From positions 147,090,121 to 147,154,120 of the forward strand of contig NC_135504.1 of NCBI RefSeq assembly GCF_052857255.1: DNA of 64,000 bases. Reading direction: 5' to 3'. Every line of letters starts with the position of its first letter. The stretch's first letter is position 1. A program made the translations under genes and the position numbers. The DNA is from Amblyomma americanum (lineage: Eukaryota > Arthropoda > Arachnida > Ixodida > Ixodidae). This document shows, piece after piece, positions 21,296-34,630 of this stretch. The notes under the pieces were generated by a model that saw only the letters and a list, made by a program, of their open reading frames with translations, ran no database searches and had not been told where the DNA came from.

Positions 21296-22834
21296 CTTGT
21301 AAAACCGATGTGTTCAGATCTAGCTCGTTTTGGTCTAAAACAGCTTGTGTTGTTGTATTAAGCACGAATACATGCTGTTCGCGCAGTTATAAGAGAAAAA
21401 GTTTTGACGCGTATCACAGGGACACTTGTAAAACCGATGTGTTCAGATTTAGCTCATCTCGGTCTAAAACAGCTAGTTTCGTTATATTAAGCACGAATAC
21501 ATGCTTTTCGCGCAGTTATAAGAGAAAAAGTTTTGACGCGTATCAGAGGAACACTTGTAAAACCGATGTGTTGTGATTTAGATTGTTTCGGTCTAAAACA
21601 GCTTGTTTCTTTGTATTAAGCACGAATACATGCTTTTCGCGCAGTTATAAGAGAAAAAGTTTTGACGTGTGCCACAGGGACACTTGTAAAACCGGTGTTT
21701 AGATTTTCCTCGTTTCGGACTAAAACAGCTTGCTTCGTTGTATTAAGCACGAATACATGCTTTTCGCGCAGTTATAAGAGAAAAAGTTTTGACTCGTATA
21801 ACATGGACACTTGTAAAACCGATGTGTTCAGATCTAGCTCGTTTTGGTCTAAAACAGCTTGCTTCGTTGTATTAAGCACGAATACATGCTTTTCGCGCAG
21901 TTATAAGAGAAAAAGTTTTGACGCGTATAACATGAACACTTGTAAAACCGATGTGTTCAGATCTAGCTCGTTTTGGTCTAAAACAGCTTGTTTCGTTGTA
22001 TTAAGCACGAATACATGCTTTTCGCGCAGTTATAAGAGAAAAAGTTTTGACGCGTATCAGAGGAACACTTGTAAAACCGATGTGTTGTGATTTAGCTCAT
22101 CTCGGTCTAAAACAGCTTGCTTCGTTGTAATAAGCAAGAATACATGCTTTTCGCGCAGTTATAAGAGAAAAAGTTTTGACGCGTATAACATGGACACTTG
22201 TAAAACCGATGTGTTCAGATCTAGCTCGTTTTGGTCTAAAACAGCTTGTTTCGTTGTATTAATCAAGAATACATGCTTTACGCGCAGTTATAAGAGAAAA
22301 AGTTTTGACGCGTTTCACAGGGACACTTGTAAAACCGATGTGTTCAGATTTAGCTCGCTTCGGTCTAAAACAACCTGTTTCGTTGTATTAAGCACGAATA
22401 CATGCTTTTCGCGCAGTTATAAGAGAAAAGTTTTGACGCTTATCACGTGGATACTTGTAAAACCGATGTGTTTAGATATAGCTCATTTTGGTATAAAACC
22501 GCTTGTTTCGTTGTTTTAAGCAAGAATACGTGCTTTTCGCGTAGTTATAGAAGAAAAAGTTTTGACGCGCATTGGACTTGTAAAACCGATGTGTTCAGAT
22601 TTAGCTCATCTCGGTCTAAAACAGCTTGTTTCGTTGTATTAAGCAAGAATACATGCTTTTCGCGCAGTTATAAGAGAAAAAGTTTTGACGCGTGTAACAT
22701 GGACACTTGTAAAACCGATGTGTTCAGATCTAGCTCGTTTTGGTCTAAAACAGCTTGTTTCGTTGTAATAAGCACGAATACATGCTTTTCGCGCAGTTAT
22801 AAGAGAAAAAGTTTTGACGCGTATCATAGGAACA
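21296..22834 (+). repeat. 12-monomer HOR (1,539 bp), third cluster unit 1
   Basis: The 10,660-12,198 unit carried into copy 2 of the 10,636-bp duplication. It has GTAATAAGC at 22,128-22,136 where copy 1 has GTATTAAGC, which is one of the three differences I found between the large copies. Confidence 0.84.
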
Positions 22835-24373
22835 CTTGTAAAACCGATGTGTTCAGATCTAGCTCGTTTTGGTCTAAAACAGCTTGTGTTGTTGTATTAA
22901 GCACGAATACATGCTGTTCGCGCAGTTATAAGAGAAAAAGTTTTGACGCGTATCACAGGGACACTTGTAAAACCGATGTGTTCAGATTTAGCTCATCTCG
23001 GTCTAAAACAGCTAGTTTCGTTATATTAAGCACGAATACATGCTTTTCGCGCAGTTATAAGAGAAAAAGTTTTGACGCGTATCAGAGGAACACTTGTAAA
23101 ACCGATGTGTTGTGATTTAGATTGTTTCGGTCTAAAACAGCTTGTTTCTTTGTATTAAGCACGAATACATGCTTTTCGCGCAGTTATAAGAGAAAAAGTT
23201 TTGACGTGTGCCACAGGGACACTTGTAAAACCGGTGTTTAGATTTTCCTCGTTTCGGACTAAAACAGCTTGCTTCGTTGTATTAAGCACGAATACATGCT
23301 TTTCGCGCAGTTATAAGAGAAAAAGTTTTGACTCGTATAACATGGACACTTGTAAAACCGATGTGTTCAGATCTAGCTCGTTTTGGTCTAAAACAGCTTG
23401 CTTCGTTGTATTAAGCACGAATACATGCTTTTCGCGCAGTTATAAGAGAAAAAGTTTTGACGCGTATAACATGAACACTTGTAAAACCGATGTGTTCAGA
23501 TCTAGCTCGTTTTGGTCTAAAACAGCTTGTTTCGTTGTATTAAGCACGAATACATGCTTTTCGCGCAGTTATAAGAGAAAAAGTTTTGACGCGTATCAGA
23601 GGAACACTTGTAAAACCGATGTGTTGTGATTTAGCTCATCTCGGTCTAAAACAGCTTGCTTCGTTGTATTAAGCAAGAATACATGCTTTTCGCGCAGTTA
23701 TAAGAGAAAAAGTTTTGACGCGTATAACATGGACACTTGTAAAACCAATGTGTTCAGATCTAGCTCGTTTTGGTCTAAAACAGCTTGTTTCGTTGTATTA
23801 ATCAAGAATACATGCTTTACGCGCAGTTATAAGAGAAAAAGTTTTGACGCGTTTCACAGGGACACTTGTAAAACCGATGTGTTCAGATTTAGCTCGCTTC
23901 GGTCTAAAACAACCTGTTTCGTTGTATTAAGCACGAATACATGCTTTTCGCGCAGTTATAAGAGAAAAGTTTTGACGCTTATCACGTGGATACTTGTAAA
24001 ACCGATGTGTTTAGATATAGCTCATTTTGGTATAAAACCGCTTGTTTCGTTGTTTTAAGCAAGAATACGTGCTTTTCGCGTAGTTATAGAAGAAAAAGTT
24101 TTGACGCGTATTGGACTTGTAAAACCGATGTGTTCAGATTTAGCTCATCTCGGTCTAAAACAGCTTGTTTCGTTGTATTAAGCAAGAATACATGCTTTTC
24201 GCGCAGTTATAAGAGAAAAAGTTTTGACGCGTATAACATGGACACTTGTAAAACCGATGTGTTCAGATCTAGCTCGTTTTGGTCTAAAACAGCTTGTTTC
24301 GTTGTAATAAGCACGAATACATGCTTTTCGCGCAGTTATAAGAGAAAAAGTTTTGACGCGTATCATAGGAACA
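22835..24373 (+). repeat. 12-monomer HOR (1,539 bp), third cluster unit 2
   Basis: The 12,199-13,737 unit carried into copy 2 of the large duplication. It keeps ACCAATG (near 23,746) but has the ordinary GCAAGAAT at 23,673-23,680 rather than GCATGAAT. The T at 13,040 is therefore probably a mutation private to copy 1. Confidence 0.83.
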
Positions 24374-27300
24374 CTTGTAAAACCGATGTGTTGTGATTTA
24401 GCTCATCTCGGTCTAAAACAGCTTGTTTCGTTGTATTAAGCACGAATACATGCTTTTCGCGCAGTTATAAGAGAAAAAGTTTTGACGCGTATCACATGGA
24501 CACTTGTAAAACCGATGTATTCAGATCTAGCTCGTTTTGGTCTAAAACAGCTTGTTTCGTTGTATTAATCAAGAATACATGCTTTTCGCGCAGTTATAAG
24601 AGAAAAAGTTTTGACGCGTTTCACAGGGACACTTGTAAAACCGATGTGTTCAGATTTTGCTCGCTTCGGTCTAAAACAACTTGTTTCGTTGTATTAAGCA
24701 CGAATACATGCTTTTAGCCCAGTTATAAGAGAAAAAGTTTTGACGCTTATCACATGGATACTTGTAAAACCGATGTGTTTAGATATAGCTCATTTTGGTA
24801 TAAAACCGCTTGTTTCGTTGTTTTAAGCAAGAAAACGTGCTTTTCGCGTAGTTATAGAAGAAAAAGTTTTGACGCGTATTGGACTTGTAAAACCGATGTG
24901 TTCAGATTTAGCTCATCTTGGTCTAAAACAGCTTGTTTCGTTGTATAAAGCACGAATACATGCTTTTCGCGCAGTTATAAGAGGAAAAGTTTTGACGCGT
25001 ATCACATGGACACTTGTAAAACCGATGTGTTCAGATCTAGCTCGTTTTGGTCTAAAACCGCTTGTTTCGTTGTATAAGCAAGAATACATGCTTTTCGCCC
25101 AGTTATAAGAGAAAAAGTTTTGACGCGTTTCACAGGGACACTTGTAAAACCGATGTGTTCAGATTTAGCTCATCTCGGTCTAAAACAGCTTGTTTCGTTG
25201 TATTAGGCACGAATACATGCTTTTCGCGCAGTTATAAGAGAAAAAGTTTTGACGCGTTTCACAGGGACACTTGTAAAACCGATGTGTTCAGATTTAGCTC
25301 GTTTCGGTCTAAAACAACTTGTTTCGTTGTATTAAGCACGAATACATGCTTTTAGCCCAGTTATAAGAGAAAAAGTTTTGACGCGTATCAGACGAACACT
25401 TGTAAAACCGATGTGTTGTGATTTAGCTCATCTCGGTTTAAAACAGCTTGTTTCGTTGTATTAAGCACGAATACATGCTTTTCGCGCAGTTATAAGAGAA
25501 AAAGTTTTGACGCGTATCACATGGACACTTGTAACACCGATGTGTTCAGATCTAGCTCGTTTTGGTCTAAAACAGCTTGTTTCGTTGTATTATTCAAGAA
25601 TACATGCTTTTCGCGCAGTTATAAGAGAAAAAGTTTTGACGCGTTTCACAGGGACACTTGTAAAACCGATGTGTTCAGATTTAGCTCGCTTCGGTCTAAA
25701 ACAGCTTGTTTCGTTGTATTAAGCACGAATACATGCTTTTCGCGCAGTTATAAGAGAAAAAGTTTTGACGCGTATCACATGGACACTTGTAAAACCGATG
25801 TGTTCAGATCTAGCTCGTTTTGGTCTAAAACAGCTTGCTTCGTTGTATTAATCAAGAATACATGCTTTACGCGCAGTTATAAGAGAAAAAGTTTTGACGC
25901 GTTTCACAGGGACACTTGTAAAACCGATGTGTTCACATTTAGCTCGCTTCGGTCTAAAACAACTTGTTTCGTTGTATTAAGCACGAATACATGCTTTTCG
26001 CGCAGTTATAAGAGAAAAGTTTTGACGCTTATCACGTGGATACTTGTAAAACCGATGTGTTTAGATATAGCTCATTTTGGTATAAAACCGCTTGTTTCGT
26101 TGTTTTAAGCAAGAATACGTGCTTTTCGCGTAGTTATAGAAGAAAAAGTTTTGACGCGTATTGGACTTGTAAAACCGATGTGTTCAGATTTAGCTCATCT
26201 CGGTCTAAAACAGCTTGTTTCGTTGTATTAAGCAAGAATACATGCTTTTCGCGCAGTTATAAGAGAAAAAGTTTTGACGCGTATCAGAGGAAGACTTGTA
26301 AAACCGATGTGTTGTGATTTAGCTCGTTTCGGTCTAAAACAGCTTGTTTCGTTGTATTAAGCACGAATACATGCTTTTCGCGCAGTTATAAGAGAAAAAG
26401 TTTTGACGCGTATCACATGGACACTTGTAAAACCGATGTGTTCAGATCTAGCTCGTTTTGGTCTAAAACAGCATGTTTCGTTGTATTAAGCAAGAATACA
26501 TGCTTTTCGCGCAGTTATAAGAGAAAAAGTTTTGACGCGTTTCACAGGGACACTTGTAAAACCGATGTGTTCAGATTTAGCTCATCTCGGTCTAAAACAG
26601 CTAGTTTCGTTGTATTAAGCACGAATACACGCTTTTCGAGCAGTTATAAGAGAAAACGTTTTGACGCGTATCACGTGGATACTTGTAAAACCGATGTGTT
26701 TAGATATAGCTCGTTTTGGTATAAAACAGCTTGTTTCGTTGTTTTAAGCACGAATACATGCTTTTCGCGCAGTTATAAGAGAAAAAAGTTTTGACGCGTA
26801 TCACATGGACACATTTAAAACCGATGTGTTCAGATTTAGCTCGTTTCGGTCTAAAACAACTTGTTTCGTTGTATTAAGCACGAATACGTGCTTTTCTCGT
26901 AGTTATAGAAGAAAAAGTTTTGACGCGTATTGGACTTGTAAAACCGATGTGTTCAGATTTAGCTCATCTCGGTCTCAAACAGCTTGATTCGTTGTATTAA
27001 GCACGAATACATGCTTTTCGCGCAGTTATAAGAGAAAAAGTTTTGACGCGTATCAGAGGAAGACTTGTAAAACCGATGTGTTGTGATTTAGCTCGTTTCG
27101 GTCTAAAACAGCTTGTTTCGTTGTATTAAGCACGAATACATGCTTTTCGCGCAGTTATAAGAGAAAAAGTTTTGACGCGTATAACATGGACACTTGTAAA
27201 ACCGATGTGTTCAGATCTAGCTCGTTTTAGTATAAAACAGATTGTTTCGTTGTATTAAGCAAGAATACATGCTTTTCGCGCAGTTATAAGAGAAAAAGTT

Positions 27301-27966
27301 TTGACGCGTATCACATGGACACTTGTAAAACCGATGTGTTCAGATTTAGCTCGTTTCGGTCTAAAACAACTTGTTTCGTTGTATTAAGCACGAATACATG
27401 CTTTTAGCGCAGTTAGAAGGGAAAAAGTTTTGACGCGTATCACATGGACACTTGTAAAACCGATGTGTTCAGATCTAGCTCGTTTTGGTCTAAAACAGCT
27501 TGTGGTGTTGTATTAAGCACGAATACATGCTGTTCGCGCAGTTATAAGAGAAAAAGTTTTGACGCGTATCACAGGGACACTTGTAAAACCGATGAGTTCA
27601 GATTTAGCTCATCTCGGTCTAAAACAGCTAGTTTCGTTATATTAAGCACGAATACATGCTTTTCGCGCAGTTATAAGAGAAAAAGTTTTGACGCGTATCA
27701 GAGGAACACTTGTAAAACCGATGTGTTGTGATTTAGATCGTTTCGGTTTAAAACAGCTTGTTTCTTTGTATTAAGCACGAATACATGCTTTTCGCGCAGT
27801 TATAAGAGAAAAAGTTTTGACGTGTGCCACAGGGACACTTGTAAAACCGGTGTTTAGATTTTCCTCGTTTCGGACTAAAACAGCTTGCTTCGTTGTATTA
27901 AGCACGAATACATGCTTTTCGCGCAGTTATAAGAGAAAAAGTTTTGACTCGTATAACATGGACACT

Positions 27967-30845
27967 TGTAAAACGGATGTGTTCAGATTTAGCTCGCTTC
28001 GGTCTAAAACAACTTGTTTCGTTGTATTAAGCACGAATACATGCTTTTCGCGCAGTTATAAGAGAAAAAGTTTTGACGCGTATCACATGGACACTTGTAA
28101 AACCGATGTGTTCAGATCTAGCTCGTTTTGGTCTAAAACTGCTTGTTTCGTTGTATTAGGCAAGAATACATGCTTTTCGCGCAGTTATAAGAGAAAAAGT
28201 TTTGACGCGTTTCACAGGGACACTTGTAAAACCGATGTGTTCAGATTTAGCTCGTTTCGGTCTAAAACAACTTGTTTCGTTGTATTAAGCACGAATACAT
28301 GCTTTTAGCCCAGTTATAAGAGAAAAAGTTTTGACGCTTATCACATGGACACTTGTAAAACCGATGTGTCTAAAACAGCTAGTTCGTTGTATTAAGCACG
28401 AATACATGCTGTTCGCGCAGTTATAAGAGGAAAAGTTTTAACGCGTGTCACAGGGACACTTGTAAAACCGATGTGTTCAGATATAGCTCGTTTTGGTATA
28501 AAACAGCTTGTTTCGTTGTTTTAAGCACGAATACATGCTTTTCGCGCAGTTATAAGAGAAAAAAGTTTTGACGCGTATCACATGTACACATTTAAAACCG
28601 ATGTGTTCAGATTTAGCTCGTTTCGGTCTAAAACAACTTGTTTCGTTGTATTAAGCACGAATACGTGCTTTTCGCGCAGTTATAAGAGAAAAAGTTTTGA
28701 CGCGTATCACGTGGATACTTGTAAAACCGATGTGTTTAGATATAGCTTGTTTCGGTCTAAAACAGCTTGTTTCGTTGTATTAAGCAAGAATACATGCTTT
28801 TCGCGCAGTTATAGGAGAAAAAGTTTTGACGCGTGTCACAGGGACACTTGTTAAACCGATGTGTTCAGATTTACCTCGTTTCGGACTAAAACAGCTTGTT
28901 TCGTTGGATTAAGCACGAAAACATGCTTTTCGCGCATTTATAAGAGAAAAAAGTTTTGACGCGTATCACATGGACACATTTAAAACCGATGTGTCCAGAT
29001 TTAGCTCGTTTCGGTCTAAAACAGCTTGTTTCGTTGTATTAAGCACGAATACATGCTTTTCGCGCAGTTATAAGAGAAAAAGTTTTGACGCGTATCACAT
29101 GGACACTTGTAAAACCGATGTGTTCAGATTTAGGTCGTTTCGGTCTAAAACAACTTGTTTCGTTGTATTAAGCACGAATACATGCTTTTCGCGCAGTTAT
29201 AAGAGAAAAAGTTTAGACGCGTGTCACAGGGACACTTGTAAAACCGATGTGTTTAGATATAGCTCGTTTTGGTATAAAACAGCTTGTTTCGTTGTTTTAA
29301 GCACGAATACATGCTGTTCGCGCAGTTAAAAGAGAAAAAGGTTTGACGCGTGTCACAGGGACACTTGTAAAACCGATGTGTTCAGATTTAGCTCGTTTCG
29401 GTCTAAAACAGCTTGTTTCGTTGTATTAAGCAAGAATACATGCTTTTCGCGCAGTTATAAGAGAAAAAGTTTTGACGCGTGTCACAGGGACACTTGTAAA
29501 ACCGGTGTTCAGATTTAACTCGTTTCGGACTAAAACAGCTTGTTTCGTTGGATTAAGCACGAATACATGCTTTTCGCGCAGTTATAAGAGAAAAAAGTTT
29601 TGACGCGATTCACATGGACACATTTAAAACCGATGTTTTCAGATTTAGCTCGTTTCGGTCTAAAACAGCTTGTTTCGTTGTATTAAGCAAGAATACATGC
29701 TTTTCGCACAGTTATAAGAGAAAAAGATTTGACGCGTTTCACAGGGACACTTGTAAACCCGATGTGTTCAGATTTAGCTCGTTTCGGTCTAAAACAACTT
29801 GTTTCGTTGTATTAAGCACGAATACATGCTTTTCGCGCAGTTATAAGAGAAAAAGTTTTGACGCGTGTCACAGGGACACCTGTAAAACCGATGTGTTTAG
29901 ATATAACTCGTTTTGGTATAAAACAGCTTGCTTCGTTGTTTTAAACAAGAATACGTGCTTTTCGCGTAGTTATAGAAGAAAAAGTTCTGACGCGTATTAG
30001 AGGGACTTGTAAAACCGATGTGTTCAGATTTTGCTCATCTGGGTCTAAAACAGCTTGTTTCGTTGTATTAAGCACGAATACATGCTTTTCGCGCAGTTAT
30101 AAGAGAAAAAGTTTTGACGCGTATCAGAGGAGGACTTGTAAAACCGATGTGTTCAGATCTAGCTCGTTTCGGTCTAAAACAGCTTGTTTCGTTGTATTAA
30201 GCACGAATACATGCTTTTAGCGCAGTTATAAGAGAAAAAGTTTTGACGCGTATCACATGGACACTTGTAAAACTGATGCGTTCAGATCTAGCTCATCTCG
30301 GTCTAAAACAGCTAGTTTCGTTGTATTAAGCAAGAATACATGCTTTTCGCGCAGTTATAAGAGAAAAAGTTCTGACGCGTATTAGCGGGACTTGTAAAAC
30401 CGATGTGTTCAGATTTAGCTCATCTCGGTCTAAAACAGCTTGTTTCGTTGTATTAAGCACGAATACATGCTTTTCGCGCAGTTATAAGAGAAAAGTTTTG
30501 ACGCCTATCACATGGACACTTGTAAAACCGATGTGTTCAGATCTAGCTCGTTTTTGTCTAAAACAGCTTGTTTCGTTGTATTAAGCAAGAATACATGCTT
30601 TTCGCGCTGTTATAAGAGAAAACGTTTTGACGCGTTTCACAGGGACACTTGTAAAACCGATGTGTTCAGATTTAGCTCGTTTCGGTCTAAACCAACTTGT
30701 TTCGTTGTATTAAGCACGAATACATGCTTTTCGCGGAGTTATAAGAGAAAAAGTTTTGACGCGTATCACGTGGATACTTGTAAAGCGGATTTGGTTAGAT
30801 ATAGCTCGTTTTGTTATAAAACCGCTTGTTTCGTTGTTTTAAGCA
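27967..30845 (+). repeat. 2.9-kb block, copy 2 of 3
   Basis: Copy inside the second large duplication. ACTTGTAAACCCGATG at about 29,750-29,765 differs from ACTTGTAAAACCGATG in copy 1. All other markers I compared agree, including the truncated monomer after 28,368. Confidence 0.85.
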
Positions 30846-32151
30846 AGAATACGTGCTTTTCGCGTTGTTATAGAAGAAAAAGTTTTGACGCGTATTGGAC
30901 TTGTAAAACCGATGTGTTCAGATTTAGCTCATCTCGGTCTAAAACAGCTTGTTTCGTTGTATTAAGCACGAATACATGCTTTACGCGCAGTTATAAGAGA
31001 AAAAGTTTTAACGCGTATCAGAGGAAGACATGTAAAACCGATGTGTTGTGGTTTAGCTCGTTTCGGTCTAAAACAGCTTGTTTCGTTGTATTAAGCACGA
31101 ATACATGCTTTTCGCGCAGTTATAAGAGAAAAAGTTTTGACGCGTCTCACAGGGACACTTGTAAAACCGATGTGTTCAGATTTAGCTCGTTTCAGTCTAA
31201 AACAACTTGTTTCGTTGTATTAAGCACGAATACATGCTTTTAGCGCAGTTATAAGAGAAAAAGTTTTGACGCGTATCACATGGACACTTGTAAAACCGAT
31301 GTGTTCAGATCTAGCTCGTTTTGGTCTAGAACAGCTTGTTTCGTTGTATTAAGCACGAATACATGCTGTTCGCGCAGTTATAAGAGAAAAAGTTTTGACG
31401 CGTGTCACAGGAACACTTGCAAAACCGATGTGTTCAGATTTAGCTCATCTCGGTCTAAAACAGCTAGTTTCGTTGTATTAAGCACGAATACATGCTTTTA
31501 GCGCAGTTAGAAGGGAAAAAGTTTTGACGCGTATCACATGGACACTTGTAAAACCGATGTGTTCAGATCTAGCTCGTTTTGGTCTAAAACAGCTTGTGTT
31601 GTTGTATTAAGCACGAATACATGCTGTTCGCGCAGTTATAAGAGAAAAAGTTTTGACGCGTATCACAGGGACACTTGTAAAACCGATGTGTTCAGATTTA
31701 GCTCATCTCGGTCTAAAACAGCTAGTTTCGTTGTATTAAGCACGAATACATGCTTTTCGCGCAGTTATAAGAGAAAAAGTTTTGGCGCGTATCAGAGGAA
31801 CACTTGTAAAACCGATGTGTTGTGATTTAGATCGTTTCGGTCTAAAACAGCTTGTTTCTTTGTATTAAGCACGAATACATGCTTTTCGCGCAGTTATAAG
31901 AGAAAAAGTTTTGACTCGTATAACATGGACACTTGTAAAACCGATGTGTTCAGATCTAGCTCGTTTTGGTCAAAAACAGCTTGTTTCGTTGTAATAAGCA
32001 CGAATACATGCTTTTCGCGCAGTTATAAGAGAAAAAGTTTTGACGCGTATCAGAGGAACACTGGTAAAACCGATGTGTTGTGATTTAGCTCATCTCGGTC
32101 TAAAACACCTTGTTTCGTTGTATTAAGCACGAATACATGCTTTTCGCGCTG

Positions 32152-34397
32152 TTATAAGAGAAAAAGTTTTGACGCGTATCACATGGACCTTTGTAAAACC
32201 GATGTGTTCAGATCTAGCTCGTTTTGGTCTAAAACAGCTTGTTTCGTAGTATTAATCAAGAATACATGCTTTTCGCGCAGTTATAAGAGAAAAAGTTTTG
32301 ACGCGTTTCACAGGGACACTTGTAAAACGGATGTGTTCAGATTTAGCTCGCTTCGGTCTAAAACAGCTTGTTTCGTTGTATTAAGCACGAATACATGCTT
32401 TTCGCGCAGTTATAAGAGAAAAAGTTTTGACGCGTATCACATGGACACTTGTAAAACCGATGTGTTCAGATCTAGCTCGTTTTGGTCTAAAACAGCTTGC
32501 TTCGTTGTATTAAGCACGAATACATGCTTTTCGCGCAGTTATAAGAGAAAAAGTTTTGACGCGTATAACATGAACACTTGTAAAACAGATGTGTTCAGAT
32601 CTAGCTCGTTTTGGTCTAAAACAGCTTGTTTCGTTGTATTAATCAAGAATACATGCTTTACGCGCAGTTATAAGAGAAAAAGTTTTGACGCGTTTCACAG
32701 GGACACTTGTAAAACCGATGTGTTCAGATTTAGCTCGCTTCGGTCTAAAACAACTTGTTTCGTTGTATTAAGCACGAATACATGCTTTTCGCGCAGTTAT
32801 AAGAGAAAAGTTTTGACGCTTATCACGTGGATACTTGTAAAACCGATGTGTTTAGATATAGCTCATTTTGGTATAAAACCGCTTGTTTCGGTGTTTTAAG
32901 CAAGAATACGTGCTTTTCGCGTAGTTATAGAAGAAAAAGTTTTGACGCGTATTGGACTTGTAAAACCGATGTGTTCAGATTTAGCTCATCTCGGTCTAAA
33001 ACAGCTTGTTTCGTTGTATTAAGCAAGAATACATGCTTTTCGCGCAGTTATAAGAGAAAAAGTTTTGACGCGTATCAGAGGAAGACTTGTAAAACCGATG
33101 TGTTGTGATTTAGCTCGTTTCGGTCTAAAACAGCTTGTTTCGTTGTATTAAGCACGAATACATGCTTTTCGCGCAGTTATAAGAGAAAAAGTTTTGACGC
33201 GTATCACATGGACACTTGTAAAACCGATGTGTTCAGATCTAGCTCGTTTTGGTCTAAAACAGCATGTTTCGTTGTATTAAGCAAGAATACATGCTTTTCG
33301 CGCAGTTATAAGAGAAAAAGTTTTGACGCGTTTCACAGGGACACTTGTAAAACCGATGTGTTCAGATTTAGCTCATCTCGGTCTAAAACAGCTAGTTTCG
33401 TTGTATTAAGCACGAATACATGCTTTTCGAGCAGTTATAAGAGAAAAAGTTTTGACGCGTATCACGTGGATACTTGTAAAACCGATGTGTTTAGATATAG
33501 CTCGTTTTGGTATAAAACAGCTTGTTTCGTTGTTTTAAGCACGAATACATGCTTTTCGCGCAGTTATAAGTGAAAAAAGTTTTGACGCGTATCACATGGA
33601 CACATTTAAAACCGATGTGTTCAGATTTAGCTCGTTTCGGTCTAAAACAACTTGTTTCGTTGTATTAAGCACGAATACGTGCTTTTCTCGTAGTTATAGA
33701 AGAAAAAGTTTTGACGCGTATTGGACTTGTAAAACCGATGTGTTCAGATTTAGCTCATCTCGGTCTCAAACAGCTTGATTCGTTGTATTAAGCACGAATA
33801 CATGCTTTTCGCGCAGTTATAAGAGAAAAAGTTTTGACGCGTATCAGAGGAAGACTTGTAAAACCGATGTGTTGTGATTTAGCTCGTTTCGGTCTAAAAC
33901 AGCTTGTTTCGTTGTATTAAGCACGAATACATGCTTTTCGCGCAGTTATAAGAGAAAAAGTTTTGACGCGTATAACATGGACACTTGTAAAACCGATGTG
34001 TTCAGATCTAGCTCGTTTTAGTATAAAACAGATTGTTTCGTTGTATTAAGCAAGAATACATGCTTTTCGCGCAGTTATAAGAGAAAAAGTTTTGACGCGT
34101 ATCACATGGACACTTGTAAAACCGATGTGTTCAGATTTAGCTCGTTTCGGTCTAAAACAACTTGTTTCGTTGTATTAAGCACGAATACATGCTTTTAGCG
34201 CAGTTAGAAGGGAAAAAGTTTTGACGCGTATCACATGGACACTTGTAAAACCGATGTGTTCAGATCTAGCTCGTTTTGGTCTAAAACAGCTTGTGTTGTT
34301 GTATTAAGCACGAATACATGCTGTTCGCGCAGTTATAAGAGAAAAAGTTTTGACGCGTATCAGAGGAACACTTGTAAAACCGATGTGTTGTGATTTA
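32152..34397 (+). repeat. 2.2-kb block related to 3,055-5,300
   Basis: Markers at 3,086, 3,730, 4,111, 4,499 and 5,138 recur at an offset of 29,097, with no net length change over about 2.2 kb. Versions with monomer gains or losses are also present near 8.7, 14.9 and 25.5 kb, so this block is reused at least five times. Differences here include ATGGACCTTTG at the left end, TTTCGTAGTATT near 32.25 kb and TTTCGGTGTTTTAAG near 32.89 kb. The match ends at 34,398, where GATTTAGCTCATC replaces GATTTAGATTG. Confidence 0.83.
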
Positions 34398-34630
34398 GCT
34401 CATCTCGGTCTAAAACACCTTGTTTCGTTGTATTAAGCACGAATACATGCTTTTCGCGCTGTTATAAGAGAAAAAGTTTTGACGCGTATCACATGGACAC
34501 TTGTAAAACCGATGTGTTCAGATCTAGCTCGTTTTGGTCTAAAATAGCTTGTTTCGTTGTATTAATCAAGAATACATGCTTTTCGCGCAGTTATAAGAGA
34601 AAAAGTTTTGACGCGTTTCACAGGGACACT

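Larger units (their letters stand above)
20954..31456 (+). repeat. 10,636-bp segmental tandem duplication, copy 2
   Basis: Near-identical copy of 10,318-20,820. About one monomer (20,821-20,953, with TCTCAAACAGCTTGATTCG and the rare GCTCGGTTCGG) sits between the matched parts. The same monomer occurs at about 4,670-4,800 but is missing from the start of copy 1. At 31,456 the match ends: TCTAAAACAGCTAG replaces TCTCAAACAGCTTGA and the array continues in another register. Confidence 0.9.
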
